The notes: generated from the sequence alone by a model not told the origin. Numbered from the stretch's first letter, positions 36,285 through 46,458 are shown. The stretch is DNA of 64,000 nucleotides from Cryomorphaceae bacterium (GCA_027483605.1 JAIXUE010000041.1:26421-90420); one strand, 5' to 3'. Numbers and translations: made by a program.

Positions 36285-37924
36285 TCAAATTGACTAAATT
36301 CCCTTTTCTCTTTTTTGCATTTCTACTGAGTATTTCACTCGGGCATGCGCAAACCAATTCTTTTGAAACACTCAAGAGCTTGGAAATCATGGATCAGATC
36401 TATGAGCACCTCGAGCTCTATTTTGTAGACGAAACAAAAAATGGCCAGTTGGCCAAAACAGGAATCGATGCCATGCTCAAGGAGCTCGACCCTTACACCG
36501 TCTACTACCATGAATCCAATATTGAAGATTACCGCCTCATGACCACAGGTCAATATGGGGGAATAGGTGCGCTCATTCGCAAGATGGGTGATTTCAGTTT
36601 TATCGCCGAGCCATATGAAGGCAAACCCGCGCAAGTAGCTGGCCTAAAAGCTGGCGATAAAATCGTCAGTATTGATGGAAAGAGCATGGAGAAAAAAACA
36701 ACAGAAGAAGTTTCAGATGCACTCAAAGGCCCCAAAGGAACTTCCTTTGAGTTGGTAATTGAAAGAATGGGCGAGGGAAATAAAACTTTTAAAATGACCC
36801 GCGACGAAATCAAGTTACCCGACGTTCCTTATTTTGGTATGTTGCAAAATAAGGTTGGCTATGTGAAGCTCAATTCTTTTACGCAAACAGCGTCTGCTGA
36901 TGTGAAGAGTGCAATAGAAAAGTTGCAGGCTCAGGGCATGCAAGAGCTGGTGTTGGACTTGCGTGGCAACGGTGGTGGATTGCTCATTGAAGCGGTAAAA
37001 ATCGTTAATTTCTTTGTTCCTAAAGACAAAGTAGTCGTGACCACAAAAGGTCGTGTCACCGAAGAAAACCGCACCTACAAAACACTAGAAGAACCTTTTG
37101 CGCCCAACATGCCACTGGTGGTGCTCATCGACGGCGGATCTGCTTCTGCCTCCGAAATTTTGGCAGGTAGCCTACAAGACCTCGACCGTGCTGTTGTCAT
37201 TGGTGAAACTAGTTTTGGTAAGGGCTTGGTTCAGCGCACCTATGACCTCAAATACGGCTCCAAGATCAAGATCACCATCGCTAAATACTATACGCCTTCA
37301 GGCCGCTGTGTTCAACGTTTGGAATACTACGACAAAGAAAATGGTGAAAAGGCCAAAGAAGTTGCCGATTCCTTGCTCAAAACATTCTATACACAAAACG
37401 GCAGACCCGTTATTGACGGTCGTGGCATTGAGCCAGATATCGAAGTCGCTTATGAAGACCTCAGTCGGTTAGCAGCTATGCTTTTAGTCAAGAACCACAT
37501 TTTCAATTATGCTACGCAATATGCTGCTGCGAATCCAACAATTGCAGCGGCAGGCACCTTCAAACTGAGTCCGGAAGCATATCAGTTGTTCAAGGCTTAC
37601 GTCATGGCGCAACCCGATTTTGACTACACCACAGCTTCAGAAGAAGCGCTGCGCAAAATGAAAGAGACGGCAGAGAAAGAAGGATATTTTGAAGATATCC
37701 AGACACAGTACAATCAAATGTTGGAAAAGGTTACGCCGTCAAAAGAACGCGACCTCGATAAATTTCAACAAGAGATCAGTGAAGTGCTCGAGGATGAAAT
37801 CATTTCCCGCTATTACTATCAAGAAGGGCGCGCCAAACAACAATTGCAAGCTGATCCAGTTGTGCGCAAAGGTTTGGAAATATTACAAGCCCCCGCTCAG
37901 TACAATACTATTTTGAAGAATTAA
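36281..37924 (+). CDS. C-terminal processing protease (S41 family)
   Basis: A 547-residue periplasmic serine protease. A signal peptide (LFFAFLLSISLGHAQ) is followed by an N-terminal helical region, a PDZ domain (about 85-170, with GLKAGDKIVSIDGKS), and the S41 core with LDLRGNGGGLL, the Ser region GGSASASE (residues 285-292) and the catalytic Lys314 in SFGKGLVQ. A C-terminal helical extension of about 150 residues is usual in Bacteroidetes homologues. It degrades or trims envelope proteins from their C-termini. Starts inside the rnpA stop. Confidence 0.95.
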   Translation: MIKLTKFPFLFFAFLLSISLGHAQTNSFETLKSLEIMDQIYEHLELYFVDETKNGQLAKTGIDAMLKELDPYTVYYHESNIEDYRLMTTGQYGGIGALIRKMGDFSFIAEPYEGKPAQVAGLKAGDKIVSIDGKSMEKKTTEEVSDALKGPKGTSFELVIERMGEGNKTFKMTRDEIKLPDVPYFGMLQNKVGYVKLNSFTQTASADVKSAIEKLQAQGMQELVLDLRGNGGGLLIEAVKIVNFFVPKDKVVVTTKGRVTEENRTYKTLEEPFAPNMPLVVLIDGGSASASEILAGSLQDLDRAVVIGETSFGKGLVQRTYDLKYGSKIKITIAKYYTPSGRCVQRLEYYDKENGEKAKEVADSLLKTFYTQNGRPVIDGRGIEPDIEVAYEDLSRLAAMLLVKNHIFNYATQYAAANPTIAAAGTFKLSPEAYQLFKAYVMAQPDFDYTTASEEALRKMKETAEKEGYFEDIQTQYNQMLEKVTPSKERDLDKFQQEISEVLEDEIISRYYYQEGRAKQQLQADPVVRKGLEILQAPAQYNTILKN

Positions 37925-37938
37925 GCGTTAGTAAGCAC

Positions 37939-39369
37939 ATGTTGCAACGTTGGTTCGGGTCCAAAGCCCATTCAAGACTACATTACCTGATCCTCCTGTT
38001 TTTTGTGATAGGGATGGTTTGCAGCAAGTTTTTGATGTCCATGGGACTCTTGTTAGGTAGCCTGAATCTTCTACTGGAAGCCGACTTCAAAACATACTAC
38101 CGGCGCCTCAAGGAAAACCGTTTGGTTCACCTACTATTGCTCTTTTATCTACTGTTTTGGCTGAGTTTATTTTGGTCCGACAACTGGAGAGAAGGCCTTG
38201 ATCAATTGCGCCGCTTCACGAGTTTATTACTGATTCCAATTATCATTGCTGCTCGTCCGCTTCCAAGGGCTCAGAAAATTGAAGGGCTTTGGAGTTTCTT
38301 TTTAGGCGCGTTGTTATTGACGTCTTTAGTCAATAGCATCTCTTATCACTTTTTTGCCGAACAACTCCATTTAGTGGACATCAGACAAATGTCTTTGTTC
38401 GGTTCACACATTCGATTTGGCATCTTAATTGGCCTGGGCTTATCCTTTACTTTATTTCGCATTCAACAGCAAAAGTGGTATGTTGTATTGGCTTTATGGT
38501 TCATTTTTTACACCTTAGACAGTCAGGCATTATCGGGTGTTTTGACCGTTGTTATTGTGTTAATGGGCCATGCCATTTTCTTTTTATTACAAAGGAAAAA
38601 GTGGGCTTGGGTTCTCGGACTAGGTTCAATAAGTCTGATTTTATTGTTTGCTTTGGTATATTATTTAGCGCAGCCAATCGAGACCCGTGAAACATGCCCC
38701 CCCAATCCTGTTCAAATGGCACAAGCTTGGCAGCAGCGCTCAACTTTGCCTTTCGAGGGTCAAGATTTAAGGGGTCAGCAACTGGCTTCTACAATTGAAC
38801 GTTTTGTACTCAGTAAAAATGGTTGCGCTTCTGCATATGGTGTTGCTGCCTTAAGTCGGGAAGAAATTCGTTGGATAGAACTTGGTTTTGCCGATATCCG
38901 CGAGGCACAAGGCGGCCTGAGCGCTAGGCTTTTTGGTTTGCGCTATCAACTCCACCATAGCAATAACCCCAACGACCACTCCTTATTAGAGCGCTTTGAA
39001 TATTGGCGCAATGCCACCTCAATTATTGCCGATCATTGGCTTTTAGGCGTAGGTATCGGTGACCTAACCGACCAAATGCAAAGCCGTTATGAGGAGCGTG
39101 GCTCGCAATTGCGTCCAGACCGTCGTTTGCGCCCACACAATTACTATCTCACAACTTGGCTCAATCTGGGATTATTAGGTGTGTCCTTGTTTGTTGTGCT
39201 GCTTTTGTTGTTTGTCAAAAGGCAACTTCAATACCGTCAGGTGCAAGGCATCCTAATTGGCCTGACCTTCATCTTGACACTTTTCATTGAAGACGGTCTG
39301 GAAACCCAAATGGGGCTGACTATTTTTGCTTTCTTTTTTGCGTTTTACTCCCGCAGGGTTGTCTATTAA
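37939..39369 (+). CDS. O-antigen ligase/polymerase-like membrane protein
   Basis: A 476-residue protein with about ten membrane helices and one large soluble loop of roughly 140 residues (about 255-390). The loop end and following helix, RLRPHNYYLTTWLNLGLLGV, match the O-antigen ligase (WaaL/Wzy, PF04932-type) signature with the functionally important HN pair. It could ligate or polymerise lipopolysaccharide or capsule glycans, or glycosylate proteins. No glycosyltransferases are adjacent, so the substrate is open. It follows the protease gene by 14 nt. Confidence 0.82.
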   Translation: MLQRWFGSKAHSRLHYLILLFFVIGMVCSKFLMSMGLLLGSLNLLLEADFKTYYRRLKENRLVHLLLLFYLLFWLSLFWSDNWREGLDQLRRFTSLLLIPIIIAARPLPRAQKIEGLWSFFLGALLLTSLVNSISYHFFAEQLHLVDIRQMSLFGSHIRFGILIGLGLSFTLFRIQQQKWYVVLALWFIFYTLDSQALSGVLTVVIVLMGHAIFFLLQRKKWAWVLGLGSISLILLFALVYYLAQPIETRETCPPNPVQMAQAWQQRSTLPFEGQDLRGQQLASTIERFVLSKNGCASAYGVAALSREEIRWIELGFADIREAQGGLSARLFGLRYQLHHSNNPNDHSLLERFEYWRNATSIIADHWLLGVGIGDLTDQMQSRYEERGSQLRPDRRLRPHNYYLTTWLNLGLLGVSLFVVLLLLFVKRQLQYRQVQGILIGLTFILTLFIEDGLETQMGLTIFAFFFAFYSRRVVY

Positions 39370-39404
39370 ACGTTTCTTTGAAAAATTGAGTAACTTCGCA
39401 CACT

Positions 39405-40304
39405 ATGTCTATAGAAGTCAAAAACCTATATAAATATTACGGAGAACAAGCTGCTGTCCGCGACATCAGTTTTTCAGTCAAAAAGGGAGAAATCGTCGCT
39501 TTTTTGGGCCCGAATGGTGCTGGTAAATCTACCACCATGAAAATCATGACAGGTTTTATGCCTGCTAGCGAGGGGGAGGTATTTATTTGCGGCAAAAAAG
39601 TAGACATCGACAAACTTGACACGCGTCAAATAATCGGCTATTTACCAGAAAATAATCCGCTCTACACCGACATGTACGTGCGTGAATACCTTGAATTCGT
39701 AGGACGCATTTACAAAATCAAAAACCTCAAAGCGCGCGTTTCCGAAATGATCAGCGCCGTCGGGCTCGAGGTAGAGCAGCACAAAAAGATAGGTGCGCTA
39801 TCCAAAGGCTACCGTCAGCGCGTTGGGCTTGCACAAGCTATTATTCACGATCCTGAAGTGCTCATCTTAGACGAACCCACCACCGGACTTGACCCCAATC
39901 AGCTAGTAGAAATCCGCGAACTCATTCGCAGCATTGGCAAAGAAAAAACCGTTATACTCTCCACGCACATCATGCAAGAAGTAGAGGCCATCTGTGACCG
40001 CGTGATCATCATTTCAAAAGGTCAAATAGTAGCCGACGACACCGCCAAAATACTCCAACAAGACCTTCAACATCAAACGGTATACGTAGAATTTGACAAC
40101 AAAGTCAGCGCAGCACAACTCAAAAAGATTCCGAACGTTAGCAAGGTAGAGGGGCTCAACAACGGTTGGTTAATAGAATCCCTCAGTAACACCGACCTTC
40201 GAAAGGAAGTGGCTCAGTATGCCCAAGCCCAAGATTGGTTGATCTTGACACTCAATATTGAGCAAAAAACATTAGAAGAAGTATTCAAAGAATTAACAAA
40301 ATAA
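39405..40304 (+). CDS. gldA: Gliding-motility ABC transporter ATPase GldA
   Basis: A 299-residue ABC ATPase beginning MSIEVKNLYKYYGEQAAVRD, with Walker A GPNGAGKSTT, signature LSKGYRQRVGLAQA and Walker B VLILDEPTTGLDP. The N-terminus, length and C-terminal extension ending LNIEQKTLEEVFKELT agree with GldA of Flavobacterium. Its permease partners GldF and GldG are not here. GldA-type ATPases also occur in non-gliding members, so motility is not proven. A TAACTTCG box lies 7 nt before the ATG. One base separates it from tyrS. Confidence 0.88.
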   Translation: MSIEVKNLYKYYGEQAAVRDISFSVKKGEIVAFLGPNGAGKSTTMKIMTGFMPASEGEVFICGKKVDIDKLDTRQIIGYLPENNPLYTDMYVREYLEFVGRIYKIKNLKARVSEMISAVGLEVEQHKKIGALSKGYRQRVGLAQAIIHDPEVLILDEPTTGLDPNQLVEIRELIRSIGKEKTVILSTHIMQEVEAICDRVIIISKGQIVADDTAKILQQDLQHQTVYVEFDNKVSAAQLKKIPNVSKVEGLNNGWLIESLSNTDLRKEVAQYAQAQDWLILTLNIEQKTLEEVFKELTK

Positions 40305-40305
40305 A

Positions 40306-41586
40306 ATGCCCAGCAACTTTATCGCAGAACTCCAATGGCGCGGCATGATTCATGACATCATGCCCGGAACCGAAGAAGCCCTCCTCCAAAAAGTATCCGC
40401 TGGCTACATCGGTTTTGACCCTACCGCTGACTCTCTTCACGTAGGGCACCTCGTTCAAATCATGACCCTGGTGCATTTTCAGCGTGCTGGTCACAAACCC
40501 TATGCGCTTGTTGGTGGTGCTACAGGTATGGTTGGCGACCCTAGTGGCAAAAGCCAAGAACGCAATTTACTTGATTCCGCAACCCTAGACCACAATGTGG
40601 CATGTGTGCGCAAACAACTCGAAGCCTTCCTCGATTTTGACTGCGGGGCTAACTCAGCCGAGATGGTCAACAACTACGATTGGTTTAAAAATATGTCTTT
40701 TTTAGACTTCATCCGCGATGTCGGTAAGCACATTTCTGTCAACTACATGATGGCCAAAGATTCCGTCAAAAAACGTCTAGAAACAGGGATGTCTTTTACC
40801 GAATTCTCCTACCAATTGGTACAAGGTTTTGATTTTTACCACTTGAACAAGCACCACAACTGCATCATTCAGTTAGGGGGTTCTGACCAATGGGGAAACA
40901 TCGTGACGGGCACCGAACTCATTCGTCGCAAAGCAGGTGGCGAAGCCTATGCCGTTACTACGCCTTTGATCAAAAAAGCGGATGGCACCAAATTCGGCAA
41001 AACTGAAAGCGGCTCTGTTTGGCTAGATCCAGAAAAGACCAGCCCTTATGCATTTTATCAGTTTTGGCTCAATGCCTCTGACGCAGATGCAGCCAACTAC
41101 ATTCGCATTTTTACGCTGCGCAGCAAAGCAGAAATCGAAGCGCTAGAGACTGCTCATGCCGAAGCTCCGCATTTGCGCGTGTTGCAAAAAGCGATTGCAG
41201 AAGACATCACCACGCGTGTTCACGGTGCAGCTGCACTTCAAACAGCCATTGCGGCCAGCAACATCCTATTTGGCAAGTCTACTGCCGCCGACCTTCGTTC
41301 GCTCTCAGAGAAAGATTTCTTCGCCGTATTTGAAGGAGTTCCACAAGCTACGATCTCTCAAGCAGAATTCGGAACCGGCATTAGTATTGTTGAAGCATTA
41401 GCTGCTAAATCAGGTTTTTTAAGCTCTAATGGAGAAGCACGCCGCGAGCTCAAAGCAAATGCTATTTCAGTCAACAAAGAAAAAGTGGGCGAAGATTTTA
41501 TTGTTGGGCCAGCTCAATTAATCAATGAGCGCTACGTACTTCTAGGCAAGGGTAAGAAAAACAATTACATCTTGATTGTAGAGTAG
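40306..41586 (+). CDS. tyrS: Tyrosyl-tRNA synthetase
   Basis: A 426-residue class I synthetase of the bacterial TyrRS type. The HIGH motif is HVGHL in DPTADSLHVGHLVQI, the tyrosine pocket is seen in YQLVQGFDFYHLN and LGGSDQWGNI, and the KMSKS motif is KFGKT in KADGTKFGKTESG. The C-terminus has an S4-type RNA-binding domain (SSNGEARRELKANAISVN). Length is typical. It starts one base after gldA and is probably co-transcribed with it. Confidence 0.97.
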   Translation: MPSNFIAELQWRGMIHDIMPGTEEALLQKVSAGYIGFDPTADSLHVGHLVQIMTLVHFQRAGHKPYALVGGATGMVGDPSGKSQERNLLDSATLDHNVACVRKQLEAFLDFDCGANSAEMVNNYDWFKNMSFLDFIRDVGKHISVNYMMAKDSVKKRLETGMSFTEFSYQLVQGFDFYHLNKHHNCIIQLGGSDQWGNIVTGTELIRRKAGGEAYAVTTPLIKKADGTKFGKTESGSVWLDPEKTSPYAFYQFWLNASDADAANYIRIFTLRSKAEIEALETAHAEAPHLRVLQKAIAEDITTRVHGAAALQTAIAASNILFGKSTAADLRSLSEKDFFAVFEGVPQATISQAEFGTGISIVEALAAKSGFLSSNGEARRELKANAISVNKEKVGEDFIVGPAQLINERYVLLGKGKKNNYILIVE

Positions 41587-41632
41587 TTATTTTTTTGGCA
41601 TGTCCTTTGTGTTGCCAAGAAAAATGCTACCT

Positions 41633-42418
41633 ATGAAATCGCTACTACACATCGTTTTTGTCGCTTTAGCTTTACCAATACTTACCAGTAGCGGTAAAGA
41701 GGTGTTCCCTGAAGTTGAAAATAATGCGTTTTCTTTAGGTGAAAAATTGCGTTACAAATTATCTTACGGGATAATCGATGCGGGAGAAGCAACGCTCTAT
41801 CTCAAATGGACAGATCGCAAAGGTCACGGCAGGCCCTTGTTTCATGCCGTAGCCAAAGGGTATTCGATCAATACTTTTGACCATGTTTTTCATGTCGACG
41901 ACACTTATGAATCTTACTTAGATCAGCGCAGTATCATGCCTTGGTTTTTCAAGCGCAGGGTAGACGAAGGCGGTTATAAAATTAGTCAGGACTACACTTT
42001 TCATCATCAAAATGAAACGGTAGAAACCAATAAAGGAAAAACGTTTAAAATTCCGATGGGTGCTCAAGATATGATTTCAGCTTTCTATTACGCCCGAACT
42101 TTAGATTTCAAAAACGCCAAAAAAGGCCAGACTTTCAGCTTTCCAATTTTCATGGACAACGAGGTTTTCACACTGAAAATTAAATACCTCAATGATCAGG
42201 TCATTGAGACAGTGAAGGGCAAATTCAAGTGTCATAAATTTGTTCCACTTGTACAAACCGGTCGCTATTTCAAAGACGAAGAAGACGTTCAATTTTGGGT
42301 AACAGCCGATGCCAATAGAGTGCCCGTTTTGGTCAAGGCAAAATTACCTGTCGGGGTAGTTCGCTTGCATTTGGTGGGTTACACCAACTTACGCAATCCA
42401 CTTACTTCAAAGAGGTAA
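41633..42418 (+). CDS. DUF3108-type periplasmic protein
   Basis: A 261-residue protein; start taken at ATG 41633, which opens a signal peptide (MKSLLHIVFVALALPILTSS). The mature part starts with FSLGEKLRYKLSYGIIDAGEATL, the hallmark of the DUF3108 family, and continues as a beta-rich barrel-like fold to VGVVRLHLVGYTNL. Upstream in-frame ATGs at 41600 and 41624 are less likely. The family has no assigned biochemical role. The gene converges on the T9SS protein gene 3 nt away. Confidence 0.82.
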   Translation: MKSLLHIVFVALALPILTSSGKEVFPEVENNAFSLGEKLRYKLSYGIIDAGEATLYLKWTDRKGHGRPLFHAVAKGYSINTFDHVFHVDDTYESYLDQRSIMPWFFKRRVDEGGYKISQDYTFHHQNETVETNKGKTFKIPMGAQDMISAFYYARTLDFKNAKKGQTFSFPIFMDNEVFTLKIKYLNDQVIETVKGKFKCHKFVPLVQTGRYFKDEEDVQFWVTADANRVPVLVKAKLPVGVVRLHLVGYTNLRNPLTSKR

Positions 42419-42421
42419 AGT

Positions 42422-44347
42422 TTACTCTACCACCATTTTTTGTACAACTCCACCTATTTGAATAAAGTAGATACCATCGGGCATGTTTTCGAGGTGAATA
42501 GATTGGGTTGCACTCATTATATTTTGACTGAACAAGTATTTACCTTCGATATTTCTCATTTCCATTTTTTGGCCGATCAATTCGGGTAACACAGTGATGA
42601 CTAAAACATCTTTTACCGGGTTTGGATAAAGGCTAAACTGCTGTTTTGTTTCATTTAAACCTGTAAAATCGAGTGTCAGATTGATGGTCAGCAAGCTATC
42701 GCAACCTACTGCATTTGTCAGCACTTGGGTGTAAGTACCTGATTCGGTGTAGGTTTGTCCGTTGATGGTGTAGCTGTCTATTCCCCAAGCAACTATTGTA
42801 TTGCTACTGGCATCATTGACACTTACAAAAACAGTGTCGGTGCTTTGGCAACCTTCATTGCTTGCGCCAAAGAGCACATAACTACCGCTGGTTTGCGGAA
42901 TAAAAGGAATTCCGTCAATAGCGAAGTCCCAGTACATAAAAATACCACCGGTTCCGGTGAGGGTTACTTCTTGTCCAAAACAAACACTTTGGTCAGGCCC
43001 TGCATTGAGGTCGGGCAGTGTACCGTAAAACAACTGAAGTGTATCAGAGCCGGTGCAAGAAAGGCTATCGTTTCCACTCACAATATAAGTACCGCTCATC
43101 GCAGGAACAAAAGTTGTATCATTAGCTATAGCGCCATTCCAAATGAGGTTGTTTGCACCTGTTGCTAAAAGTGTGACGCTGTCACCAGGGCAAGGAAAAA
43201 GGTCTGGCCCGGCATTTACTGCTGGCGCAGGATTGATGGTGAGCAGCACTGAATCTGAGGCCAAACAACCATTAGGACTTGTTGCAAAAGCAGTGACGTA
43301 TCCACTATTTGACGGAAAAAATGGAACGCCATTGCTGACATCGTTATTGTTCCAGATGATATTTGGTGAACCTGTTGCGGTCAGGACGGCGCTATCGCCT
43401 TGGCAAAGGGTAAGATCTTGGCCGGCATTGATACTAAATTGTTCAAGAAGCACGTTGGTTTGATCCCAGGCAGAGCAACCATTGGCATCAAATCCAGTAA
43501 GTGTGTAAGTTTGATTGATGCTCGGGCTAAAAGTAGCACCATTCCCGACGTTCGGCGACCACAAGTAGGTATTTGCACCCGTCCCGGTGAGTGTAACAGC
43601 GCCACCATTACAGGCATACAAATCAGGACCTGCACTGACGGTTGTAAGGGTATTGGTTGCGGTGTAAAGGTCGTTGACTTCACAAGCAGACAAACATCGG
43701 TTCCAGATGCCGATATCGTCAATTTTACCATTGAAATAATTGCCGCCAATGCCTCTACCAACGTAAAGCGGCAATGTAGCGCTTGTAACACCCGTATGAT
43801 TAAAGGTGGCTGTGGCAACAGCCACGTTGTCTTTGTAAAGTGTCATCGCACCGGCGTTGTAAACCAGTACGATGTGTGTCCAGACATTGGTAGTGCTCGT
43901 GCTTTGGGCCCAAATCCAGGCAGATTGCTGCTTGTTTGTGCCAAATTGCATATTTGTGGCGCCAGTCTGAAAAATCCAAATGAAGTTACCTGCGGTATTG
44001 GTGGCGTGCATGAGCGGAATCCCGACTACCGAGCTCGTGTTTCGATTATGCCACAGCGAAACTGTAAAAGTAGAACTCGGGTTGAAAGTAAAACTTGGTG
44101 TATTGCGGATTAAAAACTGCGAACTACCATTAAAGTTATAGGCTGCGTCTGCGTTACCAAAGCGATCTGTAGTGGGAACAGCGCCGTTATTTGTGAGGTG
44201 GTTGTTGAGTGTACTCGCGTCGTTTCCGTTTCCATTGAAAGGATAATAGCACTGCAATCCAGCCACTGGTACATAGTTTGGAATTTGAGCGAGTCCGTTG
44301 TAAGAAACAAGTAGAAAAATAAGTAGTAAAAGTCGCATATGTGTCAT
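42422..44347 (-). CDS. T9SS type A exported LamG-like lectin protein
   Basis: A 641-residue protein; the start is placed at ATG 44347 (or 44338) before a signal peptide (MRLLLLIFLLVSYNGLA), because the 48 codons upstream in the frame are not signal-like. A LamG/concanavalin-like domain follows (about 25-225: YYPFNGNGNDAS, FTVSLWHNRN, GKIDDIGIWNRCLS), then three or four Ig-like repeats with the phrase AGPDLxxCxGxxVTLxATG, a VGCDSLLTINLTL unit, and a type A sorting domain (FSLYPNPVKDVLVI ... MPDGIYFIQI). Probably a cell-surface glycan-binding adhesin; no catalytic site is seen. Confidence 0.86.
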   Translation of the reverse strand: MTHMRLLLLIFLLVSYNGLAQIPNYVPVAGLQCYYPFNGNGNDASTLNNHLTNNGAVPTTDRFGNADAAYNFNGSSQFLIRNTPSFTFNPSSTFTVSLWHNRNTSSVVGIPLMHATNTAGNFIWIFQTGATNMQFGTNKQQSAWIWAQSTSTTNVWTHIVLVYNAGAMTLYKDNVAVATATFNHTGVTSATLPLYVGRGIGGNYFNGKIDDIGIWNRCLSACEVNDLYTATNTLTTVSAGPDLYACNGGAVTLTGTGANTYLWSPNVGNGATFSPSINQTYTLTGFDANGCSAWDQTNVLLEQFSINAGQDLTLCQGDSAVLTATGSPNIIWNNNDVSNGVPFFPSNSGYVTAFATSPNGCLASDSVLLTINPAPAVNAGPDLFPCPGDSVTLLATGANNLIWNGAIANDTTFVPAMSGTYIVSGNDSLSCTGSDTLQLFYGTLPDLNAGPDQSVCFGQEVTLTGTGGIFMYWDFAIDGIPFIPQTSGSYVLFGASNEGCQSTDTVFVSVNDASSNTIVAWGIDSYTINGQTYTESGTYTQVLTNAVGCDSLLTINLTLDFTGLNETKQQFSLYPNPVKDVLVITVLPELIGQKMEMRNIEGKYLFSQNIMSATQSIHLENMPDGIYFIQIGGVVQKMVVE

Positions 44348-44388
44348 GTTGTGTGTCGAAATTACGGAATTATGCCTTATTTTACACC

Positions 44389-44832
44389 ATGAAATACCTT
44401 GTCTTTTTTGGTCTCTTGCTCTGCTTTTTTGAATCGAGGGCTCAGTACAAAACACTTGAGCTGAAATCGGGAAGTTCTTATCGTTATACAAGACTCCATT
44501 TTGTTTCGGATGACACCCTTTTTTTTAAAGCAAAAACCGATAAAATCGATTACAAGGTAGCGGTCAATGATGTGAACTCTAAGTTTTATGTCCCTTACGG
44601 AAAATATTATCAATTCAATACCAAATCAAAAAGTCTAAAACCACTAAAAATTGCAATGGGCTTAGGCATTGGTCTTATGTTGGGCGGAGTCGGGACTGCT
44701 TTGTTACTGGATACGGATTTTATTGGAGTATACGTCATTATGATGGCATCGCCCGGAATCATTGTTTATGCTATTTCTAGTACGATTCACAAACTCAAAA
44801 AAACTCAGCAAAACGCTGTACTCGCCACCTGA
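44389..44832 (+). CDS. Short member of the F(L/V)SDDT family (unknown function)
   Basis: A 147-residue protein starting at ATG 44389 with a signal peptide (MKYLVFFGLLLCFFESRA). Residues 37-46, HFVSDDTLFF, closely match YFLSDDTLFF and YFLSDDTIYF in two longer proteins at 54.7 and 57.7 kb; all three then have a polar stretch with a GK-Y/D segment and end with two C-terminal membrane helices and a basic tail. Here the middle part is much shorter. No known family recognised. It precedes xseA by 8 nt and may be co-transcribed with it. Confidence 0.75.
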   Translation: MKYLVFFGLLLCFFESRAQYKTLELKSGSSYRYTRLHFVSDDTLFFKAKTDKIDYKVAVNDVNSKFYVPYGKYYQFNTKSKSLKPLKIAMGLGIGLMLGGVGTALLLDTDFIGVYVIMMASPGIIVYAISSTIHKLKKTQQNAVLAT

Positions 44833-44840
44833 ATCTTCCG

Positions 44841-46217
44841 ATGTCCACTACCAAAAAATCCTATACGCTTACCCAACTTGTTGCAAGCATCAAAAAAGTG
44901 CTCAACAGAACTTATGGCGAGCAAAGCTATTGGGTGACGGGAGAGCTCGTAAAGCTCAATATGAAAGGAGGTCATTATTATTTGGAATTGGCAGATTCAG
45001 TCAATGGCATCAATACGGCACAAATGAAAGCCACCATTTGGCGAACGCAAGTGTTGGCGCTACAACAAAATCTAGGCGAAGAGTTCAGGCAGCTCCTGCA
45101 GCCGGGTAACCGGCTTTTGTTTAGAGTCACGGTTACTTTTCACGAAATATACGGCTTGTCTTTGACCATCCTCGACCTCGACCCCGCTTTTACCTACGGT
45201 GAAATTGAGCTCAAAAAAAAGCAAACCATCGAAAGGTTGCAGCGTGAAGGCTTGTTGAATGTTCAGAAGCAAATGCGCCTGCCGCTCATCATGAAAAAAA
45301 TTGTTTTGGTGGGTTCGCCCGATACTTCGGGCTACCGCGATTTCTTAACCGAACTCAAGCAAAACCGCATCTTCACCAATTTTGTCATTCAAGAAATCCC
45401 CACTACTGTTCAGGGCGACAAAGCAGTAACAGAAATCTGCGCAGCACTGCTTGAGGCTGATAACTACGCTGCAGATGCCATTGTTCTGATCAGAGGCGGA
45501 GGTAGTAAAATGGATTTGAATGTGTTCAATGATTATGAAATTTGCCGCACCATTGCACAATTGCATTTACCACTCCTTACCGGAATTGGTCACGAAACCG
45601 ATGAGGTGGTTGCCGATTTAGTAGCGCATACCAAACACATTACGCCTACAGCCGTTGCGAAATTTCTGTACATTCGGGTGGGTACGTTTAGATCGGACCT
45701 TCAAACTGGCCTCGACCGCATTCTGACCCAAGCCCTCAGCTCCCTAGCTAGCGCCACAGAACAATTCACCAACACAAATAAATTCCTGACGCATTACTTT
45801 CAAAACATTATTACTGACTACCGCTCAGACCTACAGGCCAAGTTACACCGCATAGAAGTAGGCACCAATGAAATCCTCGCCGAACAGCGTGCTTTACTGG
45901 ATTTATCATTGGAAAAAAGTGTGGTTGCCGCCGGCCATTGCTTACATATTGTTCAAACCATTGAATTACCGGCCATATTAGAAAAAATGGTCCTGCGTTC
46001 AACTAATCTGATAGAAATCCAACGCTTGGAGTTGCTCAATTTGCAAGAAAAAGTAGCCGTACTCAATCCGCTGAAATTATTAAAAGTTGGCTATACCATC
46101 AGCAGCATTGCCAATACAGATCTCTCGCAGTATAAGGGCGAATTCATTGGTCAAGAATTGCAAACCCTCACCGATCAATTTACTGTTTACAGTACCATCA
46201 CCAAAATTCAAAAATAG
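44841..46217 (+). CDS. xseA: Exodeoxyribonuclease VII large subunit
   Basis: A 458-residue nuclease subunit acting on single-stranded DNA. The N-terminal OB-fold contains NRTYGEQSYWVTGELVKL and GGHYYLELAD, the catalytic core shows IVLVGSPDTSGYRDFLTEL, IVLIRGGGSKMDLNVFNDY and GIGHETDEVVADLVAH, and a long helical C-terminus follows, ending in LKVGYTISS. Length is normal. The xseB gene for the small subunit starts 1 nt after the stop. Confidence 0.96.
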   Translation: MSTTKKSYTLTQLVASIKKVLNRTYGEQSYWVTGELVKLNMKGGHYYLELADSVNGINTAQMKATIWRTQVLALQQNLGEEFRQLLQPGNRLLFRVTVTFHEIYGLSLTILDLDPAFTYGEIELKKKQTIERLQREGLLNVQKQMRLPLIMKKIVLVGSPDTSGYRDFLTELKQNRIFTNFVIQEIPTTVQGDKAVTEICAALLEADNYAADAIVLIRGGGSKMDLNVFNDYEICRTIAQLHLPLLTGIGHETDEVVADLVAHTKHITPTAVAKFLYIRVGTFRSDLQTGLDRILTQALSSLASATEQFTNTNKFLTHYFQNIITDYRSDLQAKLHRIEVGTNEILAEQRALLDLSLEKSVVAAGHCLHIVQTIELPAILEKMVLRSTNLIEIQRLELLNLQEKVAVLNPLKLLKVGYTISSIANTDLSQYKGEFIGQELQTLTDQFTVYSTITKIQK

Positions 46218-46218
46218 C

Positions 46219-46410
46219 ATGGAACGCCAATTAACTTACGAAGAAGCCCTCTCAGAGCTTCAAGGAATTGTCAAAAAATTAGAAAATAAAGAAGTCAAAA
46301 TTGACGAGCTCGCCAGCACAGTTGCCCGCGCCAATCAATTGGTCGAATACTGCCAATCTAAATTGCAGCAAACCGAAGCTGAGATTCAGAAGATTGTGAA
46401 GAAGGGGTAG
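46219..46410 (+). CDS. xseB: Exodeoxyribonuclease VII small subunit
   Basis: A 63-residue helical protein, start ATG 46219, one base after xseA. It shows the family pattern LTYEEALSELQGIVKKLEN, then VKIDELASTVARANQLVEYC and a Lys-rich end. Small subunits wrap the long helices of XseA to form active exonuclease VII. Confidence 0.95.
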   Translation: MERQLTYEEALSELQGIVKKLENKEVKIDELASTVARANQLVEYCQSKLQQTEAEIQKIVKKG

Positions 46411-46458
46411 GGAAGGCTTTCTCAGCAAAATAATTATCTTCGTCAAAATCAAATTGAT

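Noticed and set aside
43400..44113. Open frame of 237 codons on the plus strand
   Set aside because: It lies opposite the LamG/T9SS gene, has no signal or motif, and the minus-strand protein has clear domains throughout this stretch.
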